Source: Microvirga puerhi
GTDB lineage: Bacteria > Pseudomonadota > Alphaproteobacteria > Rhizobiales > Beijerinckiaceae
Assembly: GCF_020089865.1 (NCBI RefSeq)
Contig: NZ_JAIRBM010000007.1
Coordinates: 62,001-126,000 of the forward strand
Direction of reading: 5' to 3'
Length of the DNA stretch: 64,000 nt
In this document: in pieces, positions 1 through 9,997 of the stretch
Layout of the letters: every line of letters begins with the position of its first letter
How positions within the stretch are numbered: position 1 is the stretch's first letter
Notes under the pieces: generated by a model
The model's input: only the letters and a program-made list of their open reading frames with translations
Told to the model about the DNA's origin: nothing
Databases searched by the model: none
Position numbers and translations under genes: made by a program

Positions 1-63
1 GGAACTCGGCTGGGCTGCGAACTTTTCGCCGAGCCAAGTCTAACTTTGGGAGACTATATCGAC

Positions 64-1086
64 ATGAAAAAGGCTATCGCATCGATTGCCTTCGGCCTTC
101 TGACGGCCGGCCTGATCTCGACGGGTGCTTCGGCCCAGGCGACCCTCGCTAGCGTCAAGCAGAAAGGTTATCTGACCTGCGGCTCGAACACGGGCTTGGC
201 CGGCTTCGGCCTCCCGGACGCGCAGGGCAACTGGACGGGTCTCGACGTCGAGTTCTGCCGCGCCATCGCCGCGGCGATCTTCGACGATCCGACCAAGGTT
301 CGCTTCATTCCGCTCGCCGCCAAGGACCGCTTCACGGCGCTTCAGTCGGGCGAGGTGGATGTCCTGTCCCGTAACTCGACCGTGACGATGTCGCGCGACA
401 CGCAGCTCGGCCTCGATTTCCCTGCCGTTAACTACTACGACGGCCAGGGCTTCATGGTCCGCAAGAAGCTTGGCGTGTCCTCTGCCAAGGAGCTGAACGG
501 CGCCTCGATCTGCACCCAGCAGGGCACGACGACCGAGCTGAACCTCGCCGACTACTTCCGCGCCAACAACATGAAGTACGAGGTGGTGGCCTTCGCGACG
601 TCGGACGAGACGTTCAAGGCCTATGACGCCGGCCGCTGCGACGCGTTCACGACGGACGCCTCCGGTCTCTATGCCGAGCGCCTTCGCGCCTCGAACCCGG
701 ACGATCATATCGTTCTGCCCGAGATCATCTCAAAGGAGCCGCTTGGCCCAGCTGTTCGCCATGGCGACAATCAGTGGGCTGACATCGTCCGTTGGACCTT
801 CAACGCCATGCTCGATGCCGAGGAACTCGGCGTGACCAAGGCGAACGTGGACCAGATGAAGACCTCCGACAACCCGGAGATCAAGCGTCTGCTCGGCACC
901 GAGGGCAAGTTCGGCGAAGCCGTCGGCCTGTCCAACGACTGGGCCGTGCGCATCATCAAGCACGTCGGCAACTACGGCGAGAGCTTCGAGCGCAACGTCG
1001 GCGAAGGCTCCAAGCTGAAGATCAAGCGCGGCCAGAACGCGCTCTGGACCAAGGGCGGCCTGCAGTACGGCCTCCCGATCCGCTAA
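64..1086 (+). CDS. aapJ: General L-amino acid ABC transporter, periplasmic binding protein
   Basis: This 340-residue protein binds polar and other L-amino acids in the periplasm and delivers them to the AapQM membrane pair. Residues 1-24 form a signal peptide ending in Ala-Ser-Ala before Gln25, and the rest is a type 3 solute-binding fold (SBP_bac_3) with the early stretch YLTCGSNTGLAGF typical of AapJ. The ATG at 64 follows a GGGAGA ribosome site at 48-53; a TTG 18 bases upstream is in frame but lies on that site. It is first in a four-gene aapJQMP run, which settles the assignment. A 128-base gap to aapQ could allow it to be made in excess of the membrane subunits. Confidence 0.95.
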   Translation: MKKAIASIAFGLLTAGLISTGASAQATLASVKQKGYLTCGSNTGLAGFGLPDAQGNWTGLDVEFCRAIAAAIFDDPTKVRFIPLAAKDRFTALQSGEVDVLSRNSTVTMSRDTQLGLDFPAVNYYDGQGFMVRKKLGVSSAKELNGASICTQQGTTTELNLADYFRANNMKYEVVAFATSDETFKAYDAGRCDAFTTDASGLYAERLRASNPDDHIVLPEIISKEPLGPAVRHGDNQWADIVRWTFNAMLDAEELGVTKANVDQMKTSDNPEIKRLLGTEGKFGEAVGLSNDWAVRIIKHVGNYGESFERNVGEGSKLKIKRGQNALWTKGGLQYGLPIR

Positions 1087-1214
1087 CGAATGCGGGGCAT
1101 GGTGCCCGGATCGCTCCGGGCACCGCTATCGGTCGCGGCGGCTCGATTCGAGCCGCCTCGGTCGGAGAGGGACGGAGACGACCCAAGAACAACAAGTCAT
1201 AAAGGATGGGTTCG

Positions 1215-2417
1215 GTGAATAGCGTTGTCAGCCAGGCGGAGCCGCCGAAGAAGTCATTTCTCTACGACCCGAAGGTGCGTGCGGCCTTCTACCAGATCCT
1301 TCTCGTCGTTGTCGTTACATACCTGTTCTATAAGGCTGCAACGAATGCCATCGAGAACCTCCAGAGGGCGAAGATCGCCTCGGGGTTCGGATTTCTCGAA
1401 AACACCGCCGGCTTCGATATCAGCCAGAGCCTGATTCCGTTCAGTGCAGCCGGCTCGACCTATGGCGATGCCTTCCTGGTCGGGCTCTTGAACACCCTTG
1501 TGGTGGCGGCCATCGGAATCGTGTTCGCTACTATTCTCGGCTTTGCGATCGGCATCGCGCGTCTGTCCACCAACTGGATGGTGGCGAAGGTCGCGATGGT
1601 CTACGTGGAGCTTCTGCGCAATATCCCGCTGCTGCTGCAGCTGCTGTTCTGGTACATCGCGGTGCTCGGACCGCTGCCGCAGCCGCGCAATTCCCTTGAG
1701 ATGGGAGGCGGATTCTTCCTCAATTCCCGCGGCCTCTTCATGCCGCGTCCAATCTTCGCCTCCGACGTCTCGGCCATTCTTATCGCGCTGGCGATCGGTG
1801 TCGTGGGGGCGTTCGTATTCCGCCATTGGGCGAAGAAGCAGCAGGCGGCCACCGGACGGCAATATCGCGTCGGCCTCGTCACCCTGGGGCTCGTGCTCGG
1901 CCTTCCGATCCTGACCTGGATCGTCCTTGCGTTGACGGCGACCAACCCGATCGGTTTCGATCCACCGCGGAAGGGGACCTTCAATCTTCAGGGCGGCATG
2001 CAGATCCTGCCCGAATTCGTGGCCCTGCTCATCGGTCTGACCACCTACACCGCTGCCTTCATTGCCGAGGTGGTGCGTGCCGGCATCCTCGCAGTCTCGA
2101 AGGGCCAGTCGGAGGCGGCGGGCTCGCTCGGTCTGAAGCCCGGCCAGATTCTTCGGCTCGTGGTGGTGCCTCAGGCGATGCGGGTCATCGTTCCGCCGCT
2201 GACCAGCCAATATCTAAACCTGACGAAAAACTCGTCCCTGGCCGTCGCCATCGGCTACCCGGATCTCGTCCAGGTCTTCATGGGCACGGTTCTCAACCAG
2301 ACCGGTCAGGCCATCGAAGTGGTGGTGATCACGATGGGCGTTTACCTCACTATCAGCCTCGTGACGTCGCTCGTCATGAATACCTACAATCGCCGCGTGG
2401 CGATCGTCGAACGGTAG
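1215..2417 (+). CDS. aapQ: General L-amino acid ABC transporter permease AapQ
   Basis: This is one of two inner-membrane permeases of the AapJQMP importer. It has an N-terminal membrane segment around residues 25-45, a long periplasmic insertion, and a C-terminal core carrying the HisM-type permease motif EAAGSLGLKPGQ that docks on the ATPase AapP. I prefer the GTG at 1215 because AAAGGA at 1201-1206 sits eight bases before it; an ATG at 1206 is in frame but overlaps that ribosome site and would add three residues. The length of about 400 residues, longer than ordinary amino-acid permeases, is characteristic of AapQ. aapM follows after nine bases. Confidence 0.93.
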   Translation: MNSVVSQAEPPKKSFLYDPKVRAAFYQILLVVVVTYLFYKAATNAIENLQRAKIASGFGFLENTAGFDISQSLIPFSAAGSTYGDAFLVGLLNTLVVAAIGIVFATILGFAIGIARLSTNWMVAKVAMVYVELLRNIPLLLQLLFWYIAVLGPLPQPRNSLEMGGGFFLNSRGLFMPRPIFASDVSAILIALAIGVVGAFVFRHWAKKQQAATGRQYRVGLVTLGLVLGLPILTWIVLALTATNPIGFDPPRKGTFNLQGGMQILPEFVALLIGLTTYTAAFIAEVVRAGILAVSKGQSEAAGSLGLKPGQILRLVVVPQAMRVIVPPLTSQYLNLTKNSSLAVAIGYPDLVQVFMGTVLNQTGQAIEVVVITMGVYLTISLVTSLVMNTYNRRVAIVER

Positions 2418-2426
2418 GAGAGACAC

Positions 2427-3746
2427 ATGACCACCGCCGTCGACATGTCCCATTACGTCCGATCCGACAAGATCGAAGCGCTTCCGCCGCCGCGGCTGAC
2501 GCGCGGGCCCCTGGCCTGGATGCGCGAGAATTTGTTCTCGGGCCCGGTCAATACGATTCTGACGCTTGTCGTCCTGTATCTCCTTTACGTGACGATCCCT
2601 CCCGTCATCCGCTTTCTCTTCACCGATGCAGTCTGGACGGGTACGGATCGGGCAGCCTGCCGCGAGGATACGGTCGGCCATCCGGTCGGAGCTTGCTGGG
2701 CCTTCGTGATCGAGAAGATCAACTTCTTTACCTACGGCTCCTATCCCGCGCCGGAGCGCTGGCGCGTCAACATCTTCTTCCTCTTGCTCGCCATCGGCGT
2801 GGGATGGCTACTGTGGCTGCGGGCGCCGCGTCGCGATCTTGGGGCGGTCTATTTCTTCTGGGTCTTTCCGGTTGCTTCCTACATCCTGCTGACAGGGGGA
2901 AATGTCGATTTCGGTGGGGGCTTCTGGCTCACGTTCGCGATCGCAGCCGTTGCCCTCGTCGGACTTCTCGTGGCTGCCGCCTACTTCCTTCAGACCTCAA
3001 TGCGAACGGCCCTGATCATCGGTCTCGGCATCGTCGCGGTGATCGGGATCACGCTCGCATTTATCGAATGGGACTTCGGCCTCCTGCCGGTACCGACAGC
3101 CTTATGGGGCGGTATCCTCGTCACTCTGCTGGTGGCCACGGTCGGCATCGTGTTCTCGCTTCCCTTCGGCATTCTTCTGGCTCTCGGACGGCGATCGAAA
3201 CTGCCGATCCTGCGTCTGGCCTCGGTGATCTTCATCGAGTTCGTCCGCGGCGTGCCGCTGATCACGGTCCTGATCATGGCGAACACGATGCTTCCGCTGT
3301 TCCTGCCGCCGGACACAGGTGTTGACCGGCTGGTACGGCCTCTCGTTGGCACCGCGATCTTCGCGTCGGCCTATATGGCGGAGGTGGTGCGTGGCGGATT
3401 GCAGGCCATGCCGAAAGGTCAGTACGAAGGCGCCATGTCCTTGGGCTTGAACTATCCGCAGATGATGATCCTGATCATCCTGCCGCAGGCCCTGCGGATC
3501 GTCATTCCGGGCATCGTCAATACCTTCATCGGCCTGTTCAAGGACACATCGCTGGTCTCCGTGGTCGGCATCTTCGACCTCATCAAGACCATCGAAGCAT
3601 CGCGCATCGATCCGAACTGGGCGGCACCGACCATCAGCTACACGGGTTACGCCTTCGCGGCGCTCTTCTACTTCATCTTCTGCTTCGGCATGTCGCGCTA
3701 TTCGATCGGCATGGAGCGACGCCTCGCAGCAGGCCAGAAACGGTGA
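2427..3746 (+). CDS. aapM: General L-amino acid ABC transporter permease AapM
   Basis: This is the second permease of the AapJQMP system, 439 residues, predicted to pair with AapQ in the inner membrane. The N-terminal half has several hydrophobic segments separated by a polar loop rich in charged residues. The C-terminal 220 residues form the binding-protein-dependent transport domain, with the EAA loop [13 protein letters not shown] near residue 340. The ATG follows AGGAGA by five bases. Its stop codon is followed within six bases by the ATG chosen for aapP, which indicates translational coupling. Confidence 0.94.
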   Translation: MTTAVDMSHYVRSDKIEALPPPRLTRGPLAWMRENLFSGPVNTILTLVVLYLLYVTIPPVIRFLFTDAVWTGTDRAACREDTVGHPVGACWAFVIEKINFFTYGSYPAPERWRVNIFFLLLAIGVGWLLWLRAPRRDLGAVYFFWVFPVASYILLTGGNVDFGGGFWLTFAIAAVALVGLLVAAAYFLQTSMRTALIIGLGIVAVIGITLAFIEWDFGLLPVPTALWGGILVTLLVATVGIVFSLPFGILLALGRRSKLPILRLASVIFIEFVRGVPLITVLIMANTMLPLFLPPDTGVDRLVRPLVGTAIFASAYMAEVVRGGLQAMPKGQYEGAMSLGLNYPQMMILIILPQALRIVIPGIVNTFIGLFKDTSLVSVVGIFDLIKTIEASRIDPNWAAPTISYTGYAFAALFYFIFCFGMSRYSIGMERRLAAGQKR

Positions 3747-3751
3747 CATTC

Positions 3752-4534
<783 letters not shown>

Positions 4535-4590
4535 GTCCAAGCAGTAGTTGGCTGCTTGTCGCGACGCGAGCGAGGTGAGGGAGAAGATCC

Positions 4591-5220
4591 ATGCCGAACC
4601 CTGCCTTATGGGGATTGTTCGTCATAGCGTCGGCCGTGTTGCTGCTGACGCCCGGGCCGGCTGTTCTCTATATCGTCGCGCGCTCGGTGCAGCAGGGGCG
4701 CGCCGCCGGGCTCGTCTCCGTGCTCGGTATCCATCTCGGCACGATCGTGCACATCACCGCTGCGGCGGTGGGGCTCTCGGCGCTTGTCGTTTCGTCGGCG
4801 CTCGCCTTCGCGATCGTCAAGTATCTCGGAGCCGCCTATCTCATCTGGATGGGCATCCGCACCCTGATGGCGAGGGATGCCGATCCCGGCGCCCCTAAGG
4901 TGACGGCGGAGCCTCTGAAGCGGATCTTCCGGGACGGCTTCGTGGTCAATCTCTTCAACCCCAAGACTGCGATCTTCTTCCTTGCCTTCCTGCCGCAATT
5001 CGTCGATCCGGCGCGCGGCGCGCTACACTGGCAAATTCTCATCCTCGGCCTAACCTTCATGGGGCTCGGCATCCTGAGCGACGGTATGTTCGCGCTCGTG
5101 GCAGGGGCAGCTGGTGGCTTTTTGCGTCGCAACAGCCGCTTCCTGCGCCTGCAGCGCTGGTTCGCCGGAACATCGTTCATCGGCCTGGGCGTGACGGCGG
5201 CCCTGGCGACGCGCAAGTAG
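4591..5220 (+). CDS. LysE family amino acid exporter
   Basis: This 209-residue integral membrane protein belongs to the LysE/RhtB family, whose members export amino acids or related metabolites. The N-terminus has the family hallmark TPGPAVLYIVARSVQQGR in the first cytoplasmic loop, followed by about five further hydrophobic segments; the stretch FVVNLFNPKTAIFFLAFLPQF near residue 110 is also diagnostic. The start is supported by GAGGGAG upstream. It lies directly behind the aap importer, so an overflow exporter role is plausible, but the substrate cannot be read from sequence. Confidence 0.9.
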   Translation: MPNPALWGLFVIASAVLLLTPGPAVLYIVARSVQQGRAAGLVSVLGIHLGTIVHITAAAVGLSALVVSSALAFAIVKYLGAAYLIWMGIRTLMARDADPGAPKVTAEPLKRIFRDGFVVNLFNPKTAIFFLAFLPQFVDPARGALHWQILILGLTFMGLGILSDGMFALVAGAAGGFLRRNSRFLRLQRWFAGTSFIGLGVTAALATRK

Positions 5221-5400
5221 GCGTTTTCGCGCTCGTTAAGCCCTCCGCTGAAATCGACGCTACCGATACGCATGATGCCCGCATCCGGAAGCAAGTGTGG
5301 CTCGGATCCGCCAAGAGATATGACGCAAGGCGCTCGGGAAGGCACGCCCTGACATGATGCTGCGCTCTATCGGGACACGAATCCGACAGGTGGGCCGAAA

Positions 5401-6255
5401 TCAAGCCCTCTTCGCGGGACCGGTCTCTACCGGTAGATCCTCGCGTGCGCCCCATTCTGCCCAGGAGCCGTCGTAAAGTGCCTTGGCAGGATGCCCGATG
5501 GTTTCCAGCCCGAGCGCCAGAATGGCGGCGGACACACCTGAGCCGCAGCTCGTGACGACCGGACGATGGGGATCGATACCTGCCTCTTTGAACGCCTGCG
5601 CAAGTCCGGCTCTGTCCTTGAGGCGGCCGTTCTCGACGATCTGGCTGAAGGGCAAGTTGAGGCTGCCGGGCATATGACCTGCGCGCAAGCCAGGCCGGGG
5701 CTCGGGGGCGTCGCCACGGAAGCGTTCGGCGGGACGACCATCGAGAATCTGAGCCGCGTGCGACTCCAGATCCGCTCTTACCTCGTCGAGGCTGGCGACT
5801 GCACCGGGGGCGAATGATGTTCTGAAGACCCGCGGCTCGCGCGGTCGGGCCGGGCCGGCTTCGACGGGGCGCCCTTCCGCCTTCCAGGCCGGAAAGCCGC
5901 CATCGAGGATCACCACGTTTTGCGCGCCGAAGGTCCGGAAGGTCCAGCGGACACGGGGCGCCGCAAAAAGACCCGCGCCGTCATAGACCACGGTGGTCAT
6001 GTCCTCGCTGATTCCCATGGCGCCAACCGCCTTTGCGAAATCCTCGCCACGGGGCAGCATGTGCGGAAGTGGGGACTTGGTGTCCTTGACCGTGTCGATA
6101 TCGAAGCGGATCGCGCCCGGAATATGGCTCGTCAGATATTCGGCCTGCGGATCGCGATTCTGTGTCGGCAGATACCAGGAGCCGTCGACGATCGCGATGT
6201 TCGGATCGTTCAGATGGTCTTGCAGCCAGGCGGTAGAGACGAAAGGTTCGGACAT
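5401..6255 (-). CDS. sseA: 3-mercaptopyruvate sulfurtransferase (rhodanese type)
   Basis: This 284-residue enzyme has two rhodanese domains, an inactive N-terminal one and a catalytic C-terminal one. The active-site cysteine is Cys237 in [16 protein letters not shown]-type loop is typical of 3-mercaptopyruvate rather than thiosulfate sulfurtransferases; this substrate call comes from family knowledge. The enzyme moves sulfur from 3-mercaptopyruvate to thiol acceptors in the cytoplasm. It is followed downstream by about 180 bases in which I see no gene, and it lies 40 bases after the AlaX-like gene on the same strand, so the two may be co-transcribed. Confidence 0.93.
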   Translation of the reverse strand: MSEPFVSTAWLQDHLNDPNIAIVDGSWYLPTQNRDPQAEYLTSHIPGAIRFDIDTVKDTKSPLPHMLPRGEDFAKAVGAMGISEDMTTVVYDGAGLFAAPRVRWTFRTFGAQNVVILDGGFPAWKAEGRPVEAGPARPREPRVFRTSFAPGAVASLDEVRADLESHAAQILDGRPAERFRGDAPEPRPGLRAGHMPGSLNLPFSQIVENGRLKDRAGLAQAFKEAGIDPHRPVVTSCGSGVSAAILALGLETIGHPAKALYDGSWAEWGAREDLPVETGPAKRA

Positions 6256-6295
6256 GGCGCAACTCGGCGGTTAGGGGGCAATGGATTCCGTTGGT

Positions 6296-7009
6296 TCAAT
6301 CCACGAGCGACAGGCGCACGCGGCGGTTTTGCTTGCCCTTCTTCTCGATATCGGTGACGGCGACGGTTCCGATTTCGCCGGTGCGGCGTACATGCGTGCC
6401 GCCGCAGGGCTGAAGATCGATCCCCTCGATCTCCACGAGACGGACGCGGCCCGAGCCGCGAGGTGGCTTCACGGACATGGTTTTCACGAGGCCAGGATTC
6501 GCATCGAGTTCCTCGTCGGTGATCCAACGCTCGGTCACCGGTGCGTCGCGGGCGATAAGCGCGTTCAACTTGTCGGTGATCTCCGCCTTGTCGAGACCCG
6601 CATCGGGAATGTCGAAGTCGAGCCGGCCGTCGCCGTCGCCGATCGCGCCGCCCGTGACAGGATAGGGAAGGACGACGCTGAGGAGATGCAGGGCGGTGTG
6701 AACGCGCATGCGCTTCAGCCGCCGCGGCCAGTCGAGAGAAACGTCTACCGTGTCGCCGGGCTTCAGGCGCGCCGCAGCATCCGTGCCGACCAGGTGCACG
6801 ATCTGCGTCCGGTCGGAGCTGTAGACGGTATTCGTGATGGCGAGGTCGTCGCTTTCGTGTCGGATCGTGCCAACGTCGCCCGGCTGGCCGCCTCCTTGCG
6901 CGTAGCAGATCGTCTGATCGAGAATGACACCGCCTTCCGGCGTGACGCTGACCACCTTCGCCTGACAGGTCTGAGCATAAGCGTCATCGCGGAACAGAAG
7001 CGTGGTCAT
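6296..7009 (-). CDS. Free-standing alanyl-tRNA editing protein (AlaX type)
   Basis: This 237-residue protein matches the editing domain of alanyl-tRNA synthetase without the catalytic core. The zinc-binding and active-site residues are present: His104 and His108 in HTALH, and Cys202 and His206 in CGGTH. The N-terminal region with YAQGGGQPGD is typical of the longer AlaX-M form. Such proteins remove serine or glycine wrongly attached to tRNA-Ala, acting in the cytoplasm. It sits between a photolyase and a sulfurtransferase on the same strand, with no functional link apparent. Confidence 0.92.
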   Translation of the reverse strand: MTTLLFRDDAYAQTCQAKVVSVTPEGGVILDQTICYAQGGGQPGDVGTIRHESDDLAITNTVYSSDRTQIVHLVGTDAAARLKPGDTVDVSLDWPRRLKRMRVHTALHLLSVVLPYPVTGGAIGDGDGRLDFDIPDAGLDKAEITDKLNALIARDAPVTERWITDEELDANPGLVKTMSVKPPRGSGRVRLVEIEGIDLQPCGGTHVRRTGEIGTVAVTDIEKKGKQNRRVRLSLVD

Positions 7010-7104
7010 CGAGGACTCCGGAAAAGCACCGATTGTCGGCCGTCGTCGCGGCGGGGTGCGGATGCTGGGACGGATGACCCGTCCGGGTCAAGCCGGAATG
7101 CGGT

Positions 7105-8553
7105 CTACTCGGCCTCGGCGCGCAACATACGGAACGCATGGAGTGCCCGCTCGCGGGCCTGCTCGTGATTCACGATCGGCCGCGGATAGGTGCTGCCGAG
7201 TTCGATCCCTGCCGGACCGAGAATCTCCTTGGAAGCCTCCCATGGCCTGTGAATGGCGGATCCTGGCAGGCCGGCGAGTTCCGGGACATAGGCGCGGATA
7301 TAGGCGCCGTTGGGATCGAATTTTTCTCCCTGCGCGATGGGATTGAAGATTCGATAGAACGGAGCCGCATCGGGGCCTGAACCCGCGACCCATTGCCAGT
7401 TGAACGCGTTGTTCGCCGGATCCGCATCGAGCAGGGTGTCCCAGAACCAGGCCTCGCCCTGCCGCCAATCGGTCAGGAGGTGCTTCACCAGGAAGGATCC
7501 GACGATCATCCGCACCCGGTTATGCATCCAGCCCGCCTGCCAGAGCTGGCGCATGCCGGCATCGACGATGGGATAGCCGGTCCGGCCCTTCTGCCATGCG
7601 GCCAGAGCATCTTTGTCGGCGGCCCAACGGAACCGGCCGAATCGGGAATTGAACGGGGCTGTCGCCAGGTTCGGATTGTGAAACAGCTGTTGATAGCAAA
7701 AGTCCCGCCATACGACCTCGCTCAGGAATTTTGCCGTGTCGCTCTCCTGGCCGTCGTTGCGGACAGTCGACGCATGCCAGATCTGCCGAGGACTGGTTTC
7801 GCCGAAACGGAGGTGAGGAGAGAGGCGGGAGGTGCTGTCCTTGCCGGGGAAATCCCGCTGCCGTGCGTAGCCGGGCAGTTCCGTATTCAGAAAATCGGCG
7901 AGTTTCCTTCGCGCGCTTTGCTCGCCCGGATTCCATTCCGCCGCGAAGCCTTTCGCCCAGTTCGGCCGGCTCGGTTCGAGTGCAAGATCGTCGAGTGCCA
8001 CGCTCGAATCGAGGAGGTCGGCAGGCCATCGGCCAGCCGTGATCGTGCGCGGGGCAGGCAGGGGAGGCGCCACCGATCGCATGGAGACAGCGCGAAGATA
8101 CGGGGTGAAGACCTGAAAGGGCTTTCCCGCCTGATTCTTGATCTCCCACGGCTCATGCAGAAGCTTGCCGTTGAAAGTCTGAACCGTGATGCCGCGTTCG
8201 ACCAAATCTTTCTTGATGCCGGTATCGAGAGCAATCTCGGCCGCTTCGTAGCGGCGATTCCAGAAGATCGAAGACGCATGGGTGACTGCGGCGATCCGGC
8301 TGACGATCTCGCTTGCGGAGCCACGGAAAAGAAACAGCTTGCTTCCCAATGCTCGCAGGTCGCTGTCGAGGGCGCTCAGCGACCCATGAAGCCACCATCC
8401 GGAGGCTTCCCCAAGCGGACGAATCCCCTGCGACGATTCGTCAAAAATGAAGAAGCAAAGAATCGGCGCGCCCGTCGCAGCCGCCGCCGTCAGGGCCGGG
8501 TTGTCGGAAATTCGATAGTCGTCTCGGAACCAGACGAGCGCAGGATCGGCCAA
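7105..8553 (-). CDS. phrB: Deoxyribodipyrimidine photolyase
   Basis: This is a class I cryptochrome/photolyase of 482 residues, which uses blue light and reduced FAD to split pyrimidine dimers. The N-terminal alpha/beta antenna domain begins DPALVWFRDDYRISDNPAL, and the C-terminal FAD domain carries WFWDTLLDADPANNAFNWQW and the ending typical of bacterial photolyases. I place the start at a TTG because AAGGGG lies six bases upstream of it and the protein then starts where the family starts. An in-frame upstream ATG would add 59 residues of arginine- and proline-rich sequence that looks non-coding. Confidence 0.93.
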   Translation of the reverse strand: MADPALVWFRDDYRISDNPALTAAAATGAPILCFFIFDESSQGIRPLGEASGWWLHGSLSALDSDLRALGSKLFLFRGSASEIVSRIAAVTHASSIFWNRRYEAAEIALDTGIKKDLVERGITVQTFNGKLLHEPWEIKNQAGKPFQVFTPYLRAVSMRSVAPPLPAPRTITAGRWPADLLDSSVALDDLALEPSRPNWAKGFAAEWNPGEQSARRKLADFLNTELPGYARQRDFPGKDSTSRLSPHLRFGETSPRQIWHASTVRNDGQESDTAKFLSEVVWRDFCYQQLFHNPNLATAPFNSRFGRFRWAADKDALAAWQKGRTGYPIVDAGMRQLWQAGWMHNRVRMIVGSFLVKHLLTDWRQGEAWFWDTLLDADPANNAFNWQWVAGSGPDAAPFYRIFNPIAQGEKFDPNGAYIRAYVPELAGLPGSAIHRPWEASKEILGPAGIELGSTYPRPIVNHEQARERALHAFRMLRAEAE

Positions 8554-8755
8554 ACGGGTCCCCTTGATGTCGGAATCGCGTGACGGCGAAGGATATAAAG
8601 GCTTGCCTCGATGGCGAGGTCCAGCTGCGGGAACGGGCAGGGCAGCTCGGCAGAGGCATTCTACGCTTGGGATCGCGGCCCTTCGGCCTTTCAGAGGGCG
8701 AGGCCATGTTGGCCCGTTGCGAGCTCTCAAGTCTTTGAATTTATTGAGAAGAAAT

Positions 8756-8830
8756 TGGCTCCGGCGGTAGGATTCGAACCTACGACCAACGGATTAACAG
8801 TCCGCTGCGCTACCGCTGCGCCACGCCGGA
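8756..8830 (-). tRNA. tRNA-Asn (anticodon GTT)
   Basis: The reverse complement folds as a cloverleaf. The acceptor stem TCCGGCG pairs with CGCCGGA, the discriminator base is G, and CCA is encoded. The anticodon loop CTGTTAA holds GTT, and the T-loop reads GGTTCGAATCC. It is transcribed away from the tRNA-Cys gene about 240 bases further on. Confidence 0.97.
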
Positions 8831-9072
8831 ATAAGCCATACCTTTAGCGAAAGGATCGGTTTTCCCTTTCGTCAGCCGCGGGGTCCGGAGATCCGGACGC
8901 CGTGTCGGCCCGAGGTGGGGTCGCATATACCACGGGTTCAGCGGGTTGCAAGCCCTTTGCGTCACTCTCGCGACATAAAACGGACAGTTGCTCTTTGAGG
9001 GAAACAGACAGTTGCTCTTTGGGCGCGCGCTCTGCTATGGAGCCCCCGTCGCGTTCGCGGCACGCCCCGGAT

Positions 9073-9146
9073 GGCCTCGTGGCGGAGTGGTTACGCAGAG
9101 GACTGCAAATCCTTGCACCCCGGTTCGATTCCGGGCGAGGCCTCCA
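9073..9146 (+). tRNA. tRNA-Cys (anticodon GCA)
   Basis: The acceptor stem GGCCTCG pairs with CGAGGCC, followed by discriminator T and an encoded CCA. The anticodon loop CTGCAAA holds GCA, and the T-arm is CCCGGTTCGATTCCGGG. It ends only 20 bases before the methyltransferase gene, so the two may share a transcript that is cut to release the tRNA. Confidence 0.97.
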
Positions 9147-9166
9147 TCTCTTTTCTGAGGCAATCC

Positions 9167-9829
9167 ATGGTCGATTTCTCGCAAGCGCGCCGGACAATGG
9201 TCGACAGCCAGCTGCGCACTTTCGATGTGAATGACATTCCGCTTCTGGATGCCATGGGTATCGTGCCTCGGGAGCGTTTCGTGCTCCCCGGTCGTGAAGA
9301 GCTTGCCTATATTGACCAGAATGTCCTGGTGAGCGACGGCGCCGAGCCGCGCTTCATGCTGACCCCGATGGTTGTCGCCCGTCTGATTCAGGCTCTCGAA
9401 GTCGAGCCCGGCGAAAAGGTGCTCGATGTCGCCTGCGGCCGCGGCTATTCCTCTGCTGTTTTCGCCGAGCTTGGCGCGAAGGTGACGGCTCTGGAATCCG
9501 ATGAGGCGCTCGCTCAGACCGCCCGGCAATGCCTCGAAGGCGCGGGATTCGGTGCTGTCGACGTCAGAGTCGGCCCGCTCGACAAGGGTAGCCCGCAAGA
9601 AGGGGGCTACAAGGCGATCCTCATCAACGGTGCCGTCGACGAACGACCTGAAGGCCTCCTGCATCAGCTCGCGGATCTGGGACGGCTTGTCTGCGTCAAG
9701 GGTCGTGGGCGCTCTGCACGAGCGATGATCTACATCCGCTCGGGTGACGCATTCAGCGAGCGCAGCCTCTTCGATGCCGCCGCTCCCAGTCTTCCCGCTT
9801 TTGAGGCGAAACCAGGTTTCGTTTTCTGA
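9167..9829 (+). CDS. Protein-L-isoaspartate O-methyltransferase family protein
   Basis: This 220-residue SAM-dependent methyltransferase begins MVDFSQARRTMVDSQLRT, the usual start of the alphaproteobacterial Pcm-like protein encoded just before tolC. The SAM-binding motif LDVACGRGYSS lies at about residues 86-96, and an acidic residue after the next strand (ALESDE) would hold the ribose. Classical Pcm repairs isoaspartate in aged proteins, but this divergent subgroup has not to my knowledge been proven to do so. The ATG follows CTGAGG by six bases. A longer in-frame reading from 9071 runs through the whole tRNA-Cys gene and must be wrong. Confidence 0.85.
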   Translation: MVDFSQARRTMVDSQLRTFDVNDIPLLDAMGIVPRERFVLPGREELAYIDQNVLVSDGAEPRFMLTPMVVARLIQALEVEPGEKVLDVACGRGYSSAVFAELGAKVTALESDEALAQTARQCLEGAGFGAVDVRVGPLDKGSPQEGGYKAILINGAVDERPEGLLHQLADLGRLVCVKGRGRSARAMIYIRSGDAFSERSLFDAAAPSLPAFEAKPGFVF

Positions 9830-9997
9830 TATACCGAACAGTGTCGCTTTTTTGCGCCACATGCTCATTATTCGCTTCTCCGCCGCCTCGTGCGATTGCG
9901 GTGGAGCGCCCCTTCAGTATTGTTTCGCTTTGAGTCGTTTTGGTTAAGAAATTCAATGTTAAGGTAAGCGGGTCAACCGCGATGGACCGATAGGCAG

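Noticed and set aside
1826..3325. A 499-codon open frame across aapQ and aapM
   Set aside because: It runs out of frame through two well-identified permease genes and has no coherent protein composition.
8554..8730. A 59-residue N-terminal extension of the photolyase
   Set aside because: The sequence is Arg/Pro-rich and outside the family; a TTG with AAGGGG upstream gives the normal start.
9071..9166. A 32-residue N-terminal extension of the Pcm-like methyltransferase
   Set aside because: The extension would be translated from the tRNA-Cys gene; the ATG at 9167 has a ribosome site and gives the usual family start.
9945..9965. A CtrA-like pair of TTAA boxes before tolC
   Set aside because: The two TTAA elements are 11 bases apart instead of the required 7.
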